Assembly: GCA_946479905.1 (NCBI GenBank)
Contig: CAMLIA010000263.1
Location: 1 to 5,000 of the forward strand
Length of the DNA: 5,000 bases
Reading direction: 5' to 3'
From: an uncultured Frankiales bacterium
GTDB taxonomy: Bacteria; Actinomycetota; Actinomycetes; Mycobacteriales; SCTD01
In this document: positions 1-5,000 of the stretch, piece by piece
How the letters are laid out: each line of letters opens with the position of its first letter
How positions within the stretch are numbered: position 1 is the first letter of the stretch
Notes under the pieces: model-generated
What the model was told of the DNA's origin: nothing
What the model saw: the letters and a program-made list of their open reading frames with translations, nothing else
Databases searched by the model: none
Program-made: the position numbers and the translations under genes

Positions 1-31
1 GTCGCCCGATTTTTTACACGGGGCCTGTACT

Positions 32-68
32 CGCTAATCCACGCGAACTCAGTTGGGTCGAATTAGCG
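32..68. repeat. 7-bp perfect inverted repeat with 23-base spacer
   Basis: CGCTAAT at 32-38 is the exact reverse complement of ATTAGCG at 62-68. The arms are AT-rich compared with the surroundings. A smaller near-palindrome, AACTCAGTT, sits at 46-54 inside the spacer. The arms could bind a dimeric protein (terminase or repressor) or form a loose hairpin in RNA. A 7-bp match in a short region can also arise by chance. Confidence 0.4.
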
Positions 69-77
69 GCCGTCACC

Positions 78-100
78 CTGCGTGATGTGACTCTGCGTGA
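78..100. repeat. Direct repeat CTGCGTGA, two copies 15 bp apart
   Basis: CTGCGTGA occurs at 78-85 and again at 93-100. Between and around them lie further GTGA/TCAC elements: TCAC at 73-76 pairs with GTGA at 82-85, and GTCAC at 72-76 pairs with GTGAC at 87-91. Such clusters of short repeats are typical of protein-binding sites such as the terminase-binding part of a cos or pac site, but the role here is inferred only from location. Confidence 0.4.
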
Positions 101-107
101 CAGACTC

Positions 108-117
108 GGGGGTGATC
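108..117 (+). promoter_or_regulatory. Extended Shine-Dalgarno that fixes the first gene's start
   Basis: GGGGGTGATC matches 9 of 10 bases of GGAGGTGATC, the perfect complement of the conserved bacterial 16S rRNA 3' end. It ends directly before the ATG at 118, placing the GG-GG core five bases from that codon. This favours ATG 118 over the in-frame GTG codons at 97 and 112; the GTG at 97 has no comparable site upstream. Confidence 0.8.
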
Positions 118-384
118 ATGGAGTCGAACGCCGACGCGACCCGGACCGAGATCGAACAGCTCCGCGTCGCCGACACCGCGCCCGGCCTGGCGCAACTCGC
201 CATCACCCTGGCCGAGCTGATGGACGGTTCGGACGGGGCGACCGCGAAGGCCAACACCGCGCGAGAGCTACGGGCCGTGATGGAGGACCTGCGGAAGCTG
301 GCACCGGTGGCCGAGGAGAAGGACCGGGTCGACGAGCTGGCCTCGCGTCGGCGGGACGGAGGGATCCGTGCTCGCCGAGCCTGA
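118..384 (+). CDS. Probable terminase small subunit (short helical protein)
   Basis: The product is an 88-residue, charged, mainly helical protein with no signal peptide or membrane segment. Residues 21-60 form an alanine- and leucine-rich stretch with TARELRAVMEDLRKL at 47-61, followed by an acidic segment and a basic tail (RRRDGGIRARRA, 77-88). Small proteins of this pattern (a 'VARELRATLEEL'-like helix) commonly precede the large terminase in actinobacteriophages and are annotated as small terminase subunits, which recognise the packaging site and regulate the motor. No clear helix-turn-helix is visible, so the function rests mainly on position and general resemblance. ATG 118 is chosen because of the strong extended ribosome binding site just before it; a GTG at 97 would add seven residues. 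The 3' end overlaps the large terminase gene by 17 bases in another frame, which suggests translational coupling. It could also be an unrelated small head-module protein. Confidence 0.6.
   Translation: MESNADATRTEIEQLRVADTAPGLAQLAITLAELMDGSDGATAKANTARELRAVMEDLRKLAPVAEEKDRVDELASRRRDGGIRARRA
358..363 (+). promoter_or_regulatory. Ribosome binding site of the large terminase gene
   Basis: GGAGGG lies four bases before the GTG at 368, inside the 3' end of the preceding gene. It supports this GTG as the start of the large terminase even though the next in-frame ATG is 42 codons further on, inside the conserved MPWQ motif. Confidence 0.75.
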
Positions 385-1879
385 GACGCTACGCGGGGCG
401 CAGCAGCCCCGGCTCTTCACCGCCCCGACGACGTTCCTGTCCTCGGCCGGGCAGGAGGCCGTGGAGCTCGCCGCGCACGCCGGCCTGGACCTGATGCCGT
501 GGCAGCAGCACGTCCTGGACGTCGGGTTGCGCGAGCGCGACGACGGGCAGTGGGCGGCTTTCGAGAACTGTGTGAACGTTCCCCGCCAGAACGGCAAGGG
601 CGGGATCATCGAAGCGCGGGAGCTGGCCGGGCTGTTCCTCCTTGGCGAGCGGCTCATCATCCACAGCGCGCACGAGTTCAAGACGAGCCGCGTGGCGTTC
701 CAGCGGATCCAGTCCCTCATCCTCGGATGCCCTGACCTGCGCAAACGCGTGAAGCGGATGCTCAACAACACCACCGAGACGTCGATCACGCTGGTCACCG
801 GGCAGAGCCTCCAGTTCATCGCCCGCTCCGGCGGATCGGGCCGAGGCTGGACCGGCGACTGCAACATCCTCGACGAGGCGATGATCCTCGGCGACGACGC
901 GATGGGCGCGCTGATGCCGACGATGTCGGCGGTCGAGAACCCGCAGCTGTGGTACCTGGGCAGCGCTGGTATCGGCGCTCCGTCCGTGCAGATGGCCCGC
1001 CTGCGCCGGCGCGCACTGGCCGCGCTGGAGTCCGGCGAGCCGGACCCGTCCCTCGCCTACTTCGAGTGGTCGGTGGACCCGCACGTGGATGAGTGCCCGC
1101 CGGGGTGCACCGAGCACGACAACCCGGACGCCCCGGAGGCGTGGGCGAAGGCGAACCCGTCGTTGGGCTACCTGATCACGCCGGAGTTCGTCCGCAACGA
1201 ACGGGCGTCCCTCGGCGGCTCCGGCATCTTCGAACGCGAGCGGCTTGGCGTCGGCGACTACCCGTCGGACGACGCCGACACCTGGCAGGTCATTGCCGAG
1301 GACGCGTGGCGGGCGCTGGCCGTCGCGGACGTCCAGGCCGTCGCTGAGGCGCGCGGCGCGGGCCCGGTGGCCCTCGCCATCGACATGACCCCGGAGCGGT
1401 CGCACGCGGCCATCTCGGCGGCGTTCCCGTACCTCGGCGGGGTGCACGTCACGGTCGTCGACCACCGGCCCGGTACGGGCTGGATCGTGGAGCGCGTCAA
1501 GGAGCTGCACGCGAAGTACAAGCCGCGGTGCTGGGTGGTCGACCCGGCCAGCCCGGCGGCGTCCCTGATCGGCGACCTGGAGGACGCGGAGAGCGGCCTC
1601 GGGGTCGAGGTGGTCAAGCCGAAGGCGCGCGACATGGCGGTGGCCTGCGGACGGTTCTACGACGCGGTGGCCGCGCAGGGGCTGACGCACTTCGACGATG
1701 CGCCGCTGGCGTCCGCGCTGGCTGGTGCGCAGAAGCGTCCCCTGGGCGACGCGTGGGCGTGGGCCCGCCGTATCCCGTCCGTCGACATCAGCCCGCTGGT
1801 GGCCGGGACCCTCGCCAAGTGGGGGCTCACAGCCGACGTCGAAGAACCGCCGGGCGACATCCTGAGCAGCGTGTGGTGA
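368..1879 (+). CDS. terL: Terminase large subunit (packaging ATPase and nuclease)
   Basis: This 503-residue protein is the DNA-packaging motor: it docks on the portal, hydrolyses ATP to drive DNA into the prohead, and cuts the concatemer. Length and motifs fit the HK97-like Terminase_1 family. The N-terminal ATPase has an MPWQQHVLD adenine-binding-type motif (43-51), a Walker A of the form VPRQNGKGG (71-79), a Walker B ILDEA (167-171, catalytic Glu170), and a likely coupling motif YLGSAG (196-201). The Walker A lacks the usual Ser/Thr after the lysine, as I recall for relatives. A linker carries WAKANPSLG (259-267), typical of the family, and a His/Cys cluster (239-250). The C-terminal RNase H-like nuclease shows the expected acidic residues Asp339 (AIDM), Asp392 (VVDP) and Asp461 (LGDAWAWARR). 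The GTG start has a strong ribosome binding site and overlaps the upstream gene by 17 bases. The gene appears intact. Confidence 0.95.
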   Translation: MLAEPETLRGAQQPRLFTAPTTFLSSAGQEAVELAAHAGLDLMPWQQHVLDVGLRERDDGQWAAFENCVNVPRQNGKGGIIEARELAGLFLLGERLIIHSAHEFKTSRVAFQRIQSLILGCPDLRKRVKRMLNNTTETSITLVTGQSLQFIARSGGSGRGWTGDCNILDEAMILGDDAMGALMPTMSAVENPQLWYLGSAGIGAPSVQMARLRRRALAALESGEPDPSLAYFEWSVDPHVDECPPGCTEHDNPDAPEAWAKANPSLGYLITPEFVRNERASLGGSGIFERERLGVGDYPSDDADTWQVIAEDAWRALAVADVQAVAEARGAGPVALAIDMTPERSHAAISAAFPYLGGVHVTVVDHRPGTGWIVERVKELHAKYKPRCWVVDPASPAASLIGDLEDAESGLGVEVVKPKARDMAVACGRFYDAVAAQGLTHFDDAPLASALAGAQKRPLGDAWAWARRIPSVDISPLVAGTLAKWGLTADVEEPPGDILSSVW

Positions 1880-1884
1880 GGGGG
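1878..1884 (+). promoter_or_regulatory. Ribosome binding site of the portal gene
   Basis: GAGGGGG overlaps the terminase stop codon and ends five bases before the portal ATG at 1890. The overlap of stop codon and binding site suggests that ribosomes finishing the terminase can re-initiate on the portal gene. Confidence 0.7.
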
Positions 1885-1889
1885 CAGTC

Positions 1890-3035
1890 ATGAAGTGGTG
1901 GCCCTTCCGCCGTACAGCGGTTCAGCGGGCGATCTCGTACCAGGACGTGTGGGGATCCGGCGGTGACCCGGCGGTGCTGCGCGGCAGCAGCCAGGAGCGG
2001 GCCTTGCGGCTCGGGCCTGTGTACGCGGCTACGCGGCTGCTGGCGGACTCGGTGGCGTCCCTGCCGCTGAAGTCCTACCGCGTCGACGGAGAGGACCGGC
2101 TGCGCGCCCCGGTGCCCCCGCTGTTCCGGCGGCCGGCTGCGGTCGGCACGCGCTACGACTGGCTGCACCGGTGCATGACGTCGCTGACGCTGCGCGGCAA
2201 CGCCTACGGTCTGATCGTCGCCTGGGGCCCGGACGGCTGGCCGTCCCAGATCGAGTGGCTCCACCCGGACGACGTGCACGTCGAGGACAACCTCGCGGCC
2301 ACGCCGGTCTGGTACTACAAGGGCCGGCGCCTCGAGGACGGGCAGATGTTCCACGTCCCGGCCTACACGATGCCCGGGCAGATCCTTGGCCTGTCGCCGA
2401 TCGCGTACTTCGCGACGACGACGGAGGCCGGGCTGCTGGCGAACCAGTTCGGCCGGGACTGGTTTGCGAACGGGTCCACGCCGAGCGCGGTGCTGGAGAC
2501 GGACATGGCCGTCGACCGGGACGCGGCGACCGTGCTGAAGGCACGGTTCAAGGAGGCCGCGCAGGGACGCGACGTGGTGGCGCTGGGCAACGGCGTGAAG
2601 TACCGAGCCATCAGCGTCCCGGCCAACGAGTCCCAGTTCCTGGAGACCATCAAGGCGACCGCGAACCAGATCGCCGCGATCTACGGTGTTCCGCCGGAGA
2701 AGGTCGGCGGCGAGACCGGCGGCAGCCTCACCTACGCCACCGTTGAGCAGAACAGCATCGACCTGCTGACGTGGACGCTGCGGCCGTGGCTGGCCCGCCT
2801 CGAGGACGCGTTCTCCCAGCTGCGGCCGCCGACCGAAGAGGCCCGCTTCAACGTCGACGCGATGCTGCGCACGGACACCCTCACCCGCTACCAGGCGCAT
2901 CGGATCGCGCGGGCCATCGGCCTGCGGAACATCGACGAGCTGCGCCGCCTGGAGGACGAACCTCCCCTGCCGAACGGCATGGGCAAGGACTACACGCCGC
3001 TGGTCAAGGTGGCCCCCGACGAAAGCGAGAAGTGA
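1890..3035 (+). CDS. Phage portal protein, HK97 family
   Basis: The 381-residue product forms the dodecameric ring at one capsid vertex through which DNA enters and leaves, and it nucleates head assembly. Family features in order are: a short N-terminus with MKWWPFRR; LGPVYAATRLLADSVASLPLKSYR-type core (41-64), where portal proteins have a helix followed by 'aslPl'; LRGNAYGLIV (101-110); a beta region with IEWLHPDDVHV (121-131); LGLSPI (167-171 region); and IAAIYGVPPEKVGG (261-274). Next is the long helix YATVEQNSIDLLTWTLRPWL (282-301), then RFNVDAMLR (319-327), and a C-terminal IGLRNIDELRRLEDEPPLP (343-361), as is typical of the family. Length is normal, if slightly compact. The gene follows the terminase after 10 bases, and its stop overlaps the protease start as TGATG. 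Nothing suggests damage. Confidence 0.95.
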   Translation: MKWWPFRRTAVQRAISYQDVWGSGGDPAVLRGSSQERALRLGPVYAATRLLADSVASLPLKSYRVDGEDRLRAPVPPLFRRPAAVGTRYDWLHRCMTSLTLRGNAYGLIVAWGPDGWPSQIEWLHPDDVHVEDNLAATPVWYYKGRRLEDGQMFHVPAYTMPGQILGLSPIAYFATTTEAGLLANQFGRDWFANGSTPSAVLETDMAVDRDAATVLKARFKEAAQGRDVVALGNGVKYRAISVPANESQFLETIKATANQIAAIYGVPPEKVGGETGGSLTYATVEQNSIDLLTWTLRPWLARLEDAFSQLRPPTEEARFNVDAMLRTDTLTRYQAHRIARAIGLRNIDELRRLEDEPPLPNGMGKDYTPLVKVAPDESEK

Positions 3036-3712
3036 TGAACGGCGACACCGAGCGTCGGTTCACCCGCGGCCTCGTCGAGGTCCGGGCGTCCGGCGACAGC
3101 AGCAGGACCATCGGCGGGTACGCCGCGAAGTACAACACGCTCTCGCGGAACCTGGGCGGCTTCGTGGAGCGCATCGACCCCGGCTTCTTCGCGAAGTCCG
3201 AGGGGGACGGCTGGCCGCGCGTCATGGCCCGCTACAACCACGACTCCAACATGCTGCTCGGCACGACGCGCGCCGGGACGCTGCGGCTGCAGACGGACGG
3301 CACGGGCCTGGACTACAGCGTCGACGTGCCGGCCGCACGGCAGGACGTGTACGAGCTGGTGCAGCGCGGCGACGTCTCCGAATCCAGCTTCGCCTTCTAC
3401 ACGTTCGAGGACGACTGGTCGATGACGGACGACGGCTTCCCAGTGCGGACGCTGCTGTCCGGGCAGCTCGTCGACGTCGCCCCGGTCAACGACCCCGCCT
3501 ACCTGGACACGTCGACGGGCCTGCGCTCGCTGGCGGAGAAGACCGGCGCGGAGCTCGCCGAGGTGCGGGCAGCGGCCGAGGCCGGGGAGCTGAAGCGGTT
3601 CCTCGGGGCTCCGGCCCCCACGATCATCCCGGTGAGCGGGCAGGGCGAAACCCACCCGCTCGTCGCGGTACGGCAGCGGCGCGCCGAGCTGAACCGGCGC
3701 CGCACCTTCTGA
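3035..3712 (+). CDS. Prohead maturation protease (HK97-type, U35)
   Basis: This 225-residue protease is packaged inside the prohead, where it removes the capsid delta domains and then digests itself so that DNA can enter. The core has GGYAAKYN (27-34) and FVERIDPGFF (43-52), then RYNHDSNMLLG (66-76) with the likely catalytic His69, and RGDVSESSFAFY (111-122) with the likely nucleophile Ser118. The 49-residue His-Ser spacing equals that recalled for HK97 gp4 (His65/Ser114), and the overall length is also about the same. LVDVAPVNDPAY (145-156) is the conserved segment after the active site. The C-terminal 50 residues are less conserved, with an Ala/Glu-rich helix and a basic end (RQRRAELNRRRTF). 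The ATG overlaps the portal stop by one base (TGATG), pointing to translational coupling, because only a weak GAGAAG lies upstream. A GTG one codon earlier (3032) is also possible. The open frame extends upstream to 2771, but that part is a shadow of the portal gene. Confidence 0.93.
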   Translation: MNGDTERRFTRGLVEVRASGDSSRTIGGYAAKYNTLSRNLGGFVERIDPGFFAKSEGDGWPRVMARYNHDSNMLLGTTRAGTLRLQTDGTGLDYSVDVPAARQDVYELVQRGDVSESSFAFYTFEDDWSMTDDGFPVRTLLSGQLVDVAPVNDPAYLDTSTGLRSLAEKTGAELAEVRAAAEAGELKRFLGAPAPTIIPVSGQGETHPLVAVRQRRAELNRRRTF

Positions 3713-3801
3713 GGCAGGGCGACCCCCACCTCGACCCACCACCCACCGGCACCCCTGGCCTTCTGCCTGCGGGTGTCTTCGTCATGCCCAGGAGGGCAAC
3801 C
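3713..3801 (+). promoter_or_regulatory. C-rich leader between protease and capsid genes
   Basis: This is the only substantial gap inside the cassette. From 3721 to 3756 the + strand has 23 C but only 4 G in 36 bases, with several CCACC elements; such RNA is poorly structured and resembles Rho-binding sequence. AGGCAG at 3712-3717 can pair with CTGCCT at 3763-3768, and CACCC at 3750-3754 with GGGTG at 3771-3775, but there is no T-run, so it is not an obvious intrinsic terminator. A promoter was not recognised. It probably serves as a leader that lets the capsid gene be expressed at a higher level than its neighbours; this is inference. Confidence 0.45.
3785..3798 (+). promoter_or_regulatory. 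Small hairpin enclosing the capsid ribosome binding site
   Basis: TGCCC (3785-3789) pairs perfectly with GGGCA (3794-3798), leaving a four-base loop AGGA. The Shine-Dalgarno AGGAGGG (3790-3796) occupies the loop and the 3' arm and ends five bases before the ATG at 3802. The site itself is the strongest conventional one in the window and decides the start. Whether the 5-bp stem forms in RNA and affects translation is unknown. Confidence 0.5.
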
Positions 3802-5000
3802 ATGAGTGACCTCGTCAAGCGGCTGCAGGAGCGCCGCGCCAACGTGTGGGAGCAGGCCAAGGAGCTGCTCGACGCGGCCGAGTCGGAGAAGCGGGACCTG
3901 ACGGCGGAGGAAGAGGGCAAGTACCAGGCCCTGAACGCCGACCTCGACAAGATCGACCAGCGGGTCAAGGACCTCGCCGAGGCCGAGCAGCGGACGAAGG
4001 ACGCCGAGGCGGCGTTCGCCGGGCTGCTCGCCAAGCCGCAGGAGCCGGGCGCCCGCAAGGACGCCGAGGGTGACTCGGAGCTGCGCCGGTGGGCGCGCGG
4101 CGAGATCCGCGGCATCGACATCGCCAAGCCCGAGGGCCTGGCGTTCCGCGACCTGACCAAGGGCACGGCGACCGCCGGCGGCAACACCGTGCCGACCACG
4201 TTCTACGGCCAGCTGATGGCGCACCTCATTGAGGTGTCCGGTGTGATGCAGGCCGGGCCGACCGTCCTCAACACCGCCTCTGGCGAGACCATCGAGATCC
4301 CGGTGACGACCGCGCACTCCAGCGCCGTCCTCACCGCGGAGGCCGCCGCGCTCACCGAGTCCGACCCGGCGTTCGCGAAGCGGACCCTGGGCGCCTACAA
4401 GTACGGCGTGCTGCTCCAGGCGTCCACCGAGCTGCTCACCGACACCGGCGTGGACCTCGAGGGCTACCTCGCCATGCAGGCCGGCCGGGCGCTGGGCAAC
4501 GCGTTCGGTGTCCACGCCATCACCGGCGACGGCTCGTCGAAGCCCACCGGCATCATCACGTCGGCGTCCACCGGCAAGACCGGCGGCACCGGCGTCGCGG
4601 GTGCGTTCACCGCGGACGACCTGATCGACCTGTACTACTCGGTCATCGCCCCGTACCGGAACAGCGCTTCGTGTGGCTGGCTGATGCGGGACGCCACGCT
4701 CGCGTCGGCGCGGAAGCTGAAGGACTCGCAGGGCCAGTACCTGTGGCAGCCGTCCATCCAGGTCGGCGCCCCGGACACGCTGCTGGGCAAGCCGGTCCAC
4801 ACCGACCCGAACGTGGCCGCTGTGGCGACGACCGCGAAGTCCGTGGCGTTCGGTGACTTCTCGCAGTACTTCGTCCGCCTGGCGGGCGGCGTGCGTTTCG
4901 AGCGGTCGGACGACTACGCCTTCAACAGCGACCTGGTCACGTTCCGGGCGATCATCCGCGCGGACGGCCTGCTCGTCGACCAGACCGGCGCGGTGAAGGT
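3802..5000 (+). CDS. Major capsid protein, HK97 fold (3' end outside window)
   Basis: The frame is open for 399 codons to the window edge and is probably missing only a short C-terminal tail. It encodes the shell subunit with a built-in scaffold. Residues 1-70 are a charged coiled coil (heptad-like, Glu/Lys/Ala-rich), the delta domain that guides assembly and is later cut off. The mature part probably begins near Arg116/Asp117, judged by aligning TAGGNTVP (124-131) with the start of mature HK97 gp5. The E-loop spans about 161-193 and ends in LTESDPAFAKRT, followed by YGVLLQASTELLTD (201-214), the long spine helix (216-238) and the conserved GDGSSKPTGI (242-251). The region from about 264 onward is the A domain, followed by a return to the P domain with VRFERSDDYAF (364-374) and RADGLLVD (386-393). 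The ATG at 3802 is supported by AGGAGGG five bases upstream; an in-frame ATG at 3784 has no such site. Confidence 0.95.
   Translation, partial: MSDLVKRLQERRANVWEQAKELLDAAESEKRDLTAEEEGKYQALNADLDKIDQRVKDLAEAEQRTKDAEAAFAGLLAKPQEPGARKDAEGDSELRRWARGEIRGIDIAKPEGLAFRDLTKGTATAGGNTVPTTFYGQLMAHLIEVSGVMQAGPTVLNTASGETIEIPVTTAHSSAVLTAEAAALTESDPAFAKRTLGAYKYGVLLQASTELLTDTGVDLEGYLAMQAGRALGNAFGVHAITGDGSSKPTGIITSASTGKTGGTGVAGAFTADDLIDLYYSVIAPYRNSASCGWLMRDATLASARKLKDSQGQYLWQPSIQVGAPDTLLGKPVHTDPNVAAVATTAKSVAFGDFSQYFVRLAGGVRFERSDDYAFNSDLVTFRAIIRADGLLVDQTGAVK

Larger units (their letters stand above)
1..117. other. Non-coding leader upstream of the packaging genes
   Basis: No convincing gene lies here. The left end is AT-richer than the rest of the window, with a run of six T at 10-15, then short inverted and direct repeats at 32-100 (listed separately). 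In many cos-type phages the cohesive-end site and the terminase recognition repeats lie immediately before the small terminase gene, so this is a reasonable candidate for part of a packaging site; that is inference from position. The T-run could instead be the tail of a terminator whose stem lies outside the window. No good promoter could be recognised. Confidence 0.5.

Noticed and set aside
10..38. Possible promoter: T-rich or TTTACA element (10-18) with GCTAAT (33-38)
   Set aside because: TTTACA is only 14 bases from GCTAAT, and the correctly spaced T6 element matches the -35 consensus poorly, so no convincing pair exists.
87..494. A 135-codon + strand frame starting before the small terminase-like gene
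   Set aside because: The product is Arg/Pro/Gly-rich with no family features; it runs through two better-supported genes and has no good ribosome binding site.
389..1891. A 500-codon open frame on the - strand opposite the large terminase
   Set aside because: It is the antisense shadow of a high-GC gene: Arg/Gly/Val-rich, no recognisable domain, and fully overlapped by a confidently identified terminase.
1827..2900. A 357-codon open frame on the - strand across the terminase end and portal gene
   Set aside because: It has the same antisense-shadow composition, with no family motifs and no plausible start site.
2771..3034. 88-codon upstream extension of the protease frame
   Set aside because: It lies entirely within the portal gene, is Arg/Pro/Gly-rich and unrelated to protease N-termini; the TGATG overlap at 3033-3037 gives the natural start.
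3712..3775. Intrinsic terminator after the protease gene
   Set aside because: The possible stems are short (5-6 bp) with long loops, and no T-run follows; terminating before the capsid gene would also make little biological sense.
3784..3801. Alternative capsid start at the in-frame ATG 3784
   Set aside because: No good ribosome binding site precedes it, while ATG 3802 has AGGAGGG at ideal spacing and gives a typical delta-domain N-terminus.
3499..4800. A 433-codon open frame on the - strand across the protease and capsid genes
   Set aside because: It spans two identified genes and the gap between them, is low-complexity in Arg/Leu/Gly/Val, and follows from the lack of stop codons in GC-rich DNA.

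Overview
The window is part of a tailed-phage (Caudoviricetes) genome or prophage of a high-GC actinobacterium, most likely Streptomyces or a relative. The DNA is very GC-rich with G/C-dominated third codon positions. The first gene's ribosome binding site matches the actinobacterial 16S 3' end almost perfectly. All five genes lie on the + strand and are tightly packed, and together they form the HK97-type DNA-packaging and head-assembly cassette. No integrase, attachment site or host gene is visible, so free phage and prophage cannot be told apart here.

Layout: positions 1-117 are non-coding, noticeably more AT-rich at the left end, and carry short inverted and direct repeats. This lies just before the packaging genes, where many phages place their packaging site. 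Next come a small helical protein that is probably the small terminase subunit (118-384), the large terminase (368-1879), the portal protein (1890-3035), the prohead protease (3035-3712), an 89-base C-rich gap, and the major capsid protein (3802 to past the window end). The capsid gene appears to lack only a short C-terminal tail.

How the genes work together: the capsid protein carries its own N-terminal scaffolding (delta) domain, so no separate scaffold gene is needed. Capsid subunits, a portal dodecamer and the protease co-assemble into a prohead. The protease then removes the delta domains and itself. The terminase docks on the portal and pumps in DNA, and the shell expands. The first four genes overlap or lie within 10 bases of each other and are probably translationally coupled. 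Only the capsid gene has its own leader and a strong, separate ribosome binding site, which fits its need for several hundred copies per particle.

No novel system is visible; this is an ordinary structural module. The points most worth a second look are the repeat-bearing leader, a four-ligand His/Cys cluster in the terminase linker, the apparent loss of the HK97 cross-linking lysine in the capsid E-loop, and a small hairpin that holds the capsid gene's Shine-Dalgarno sequence.
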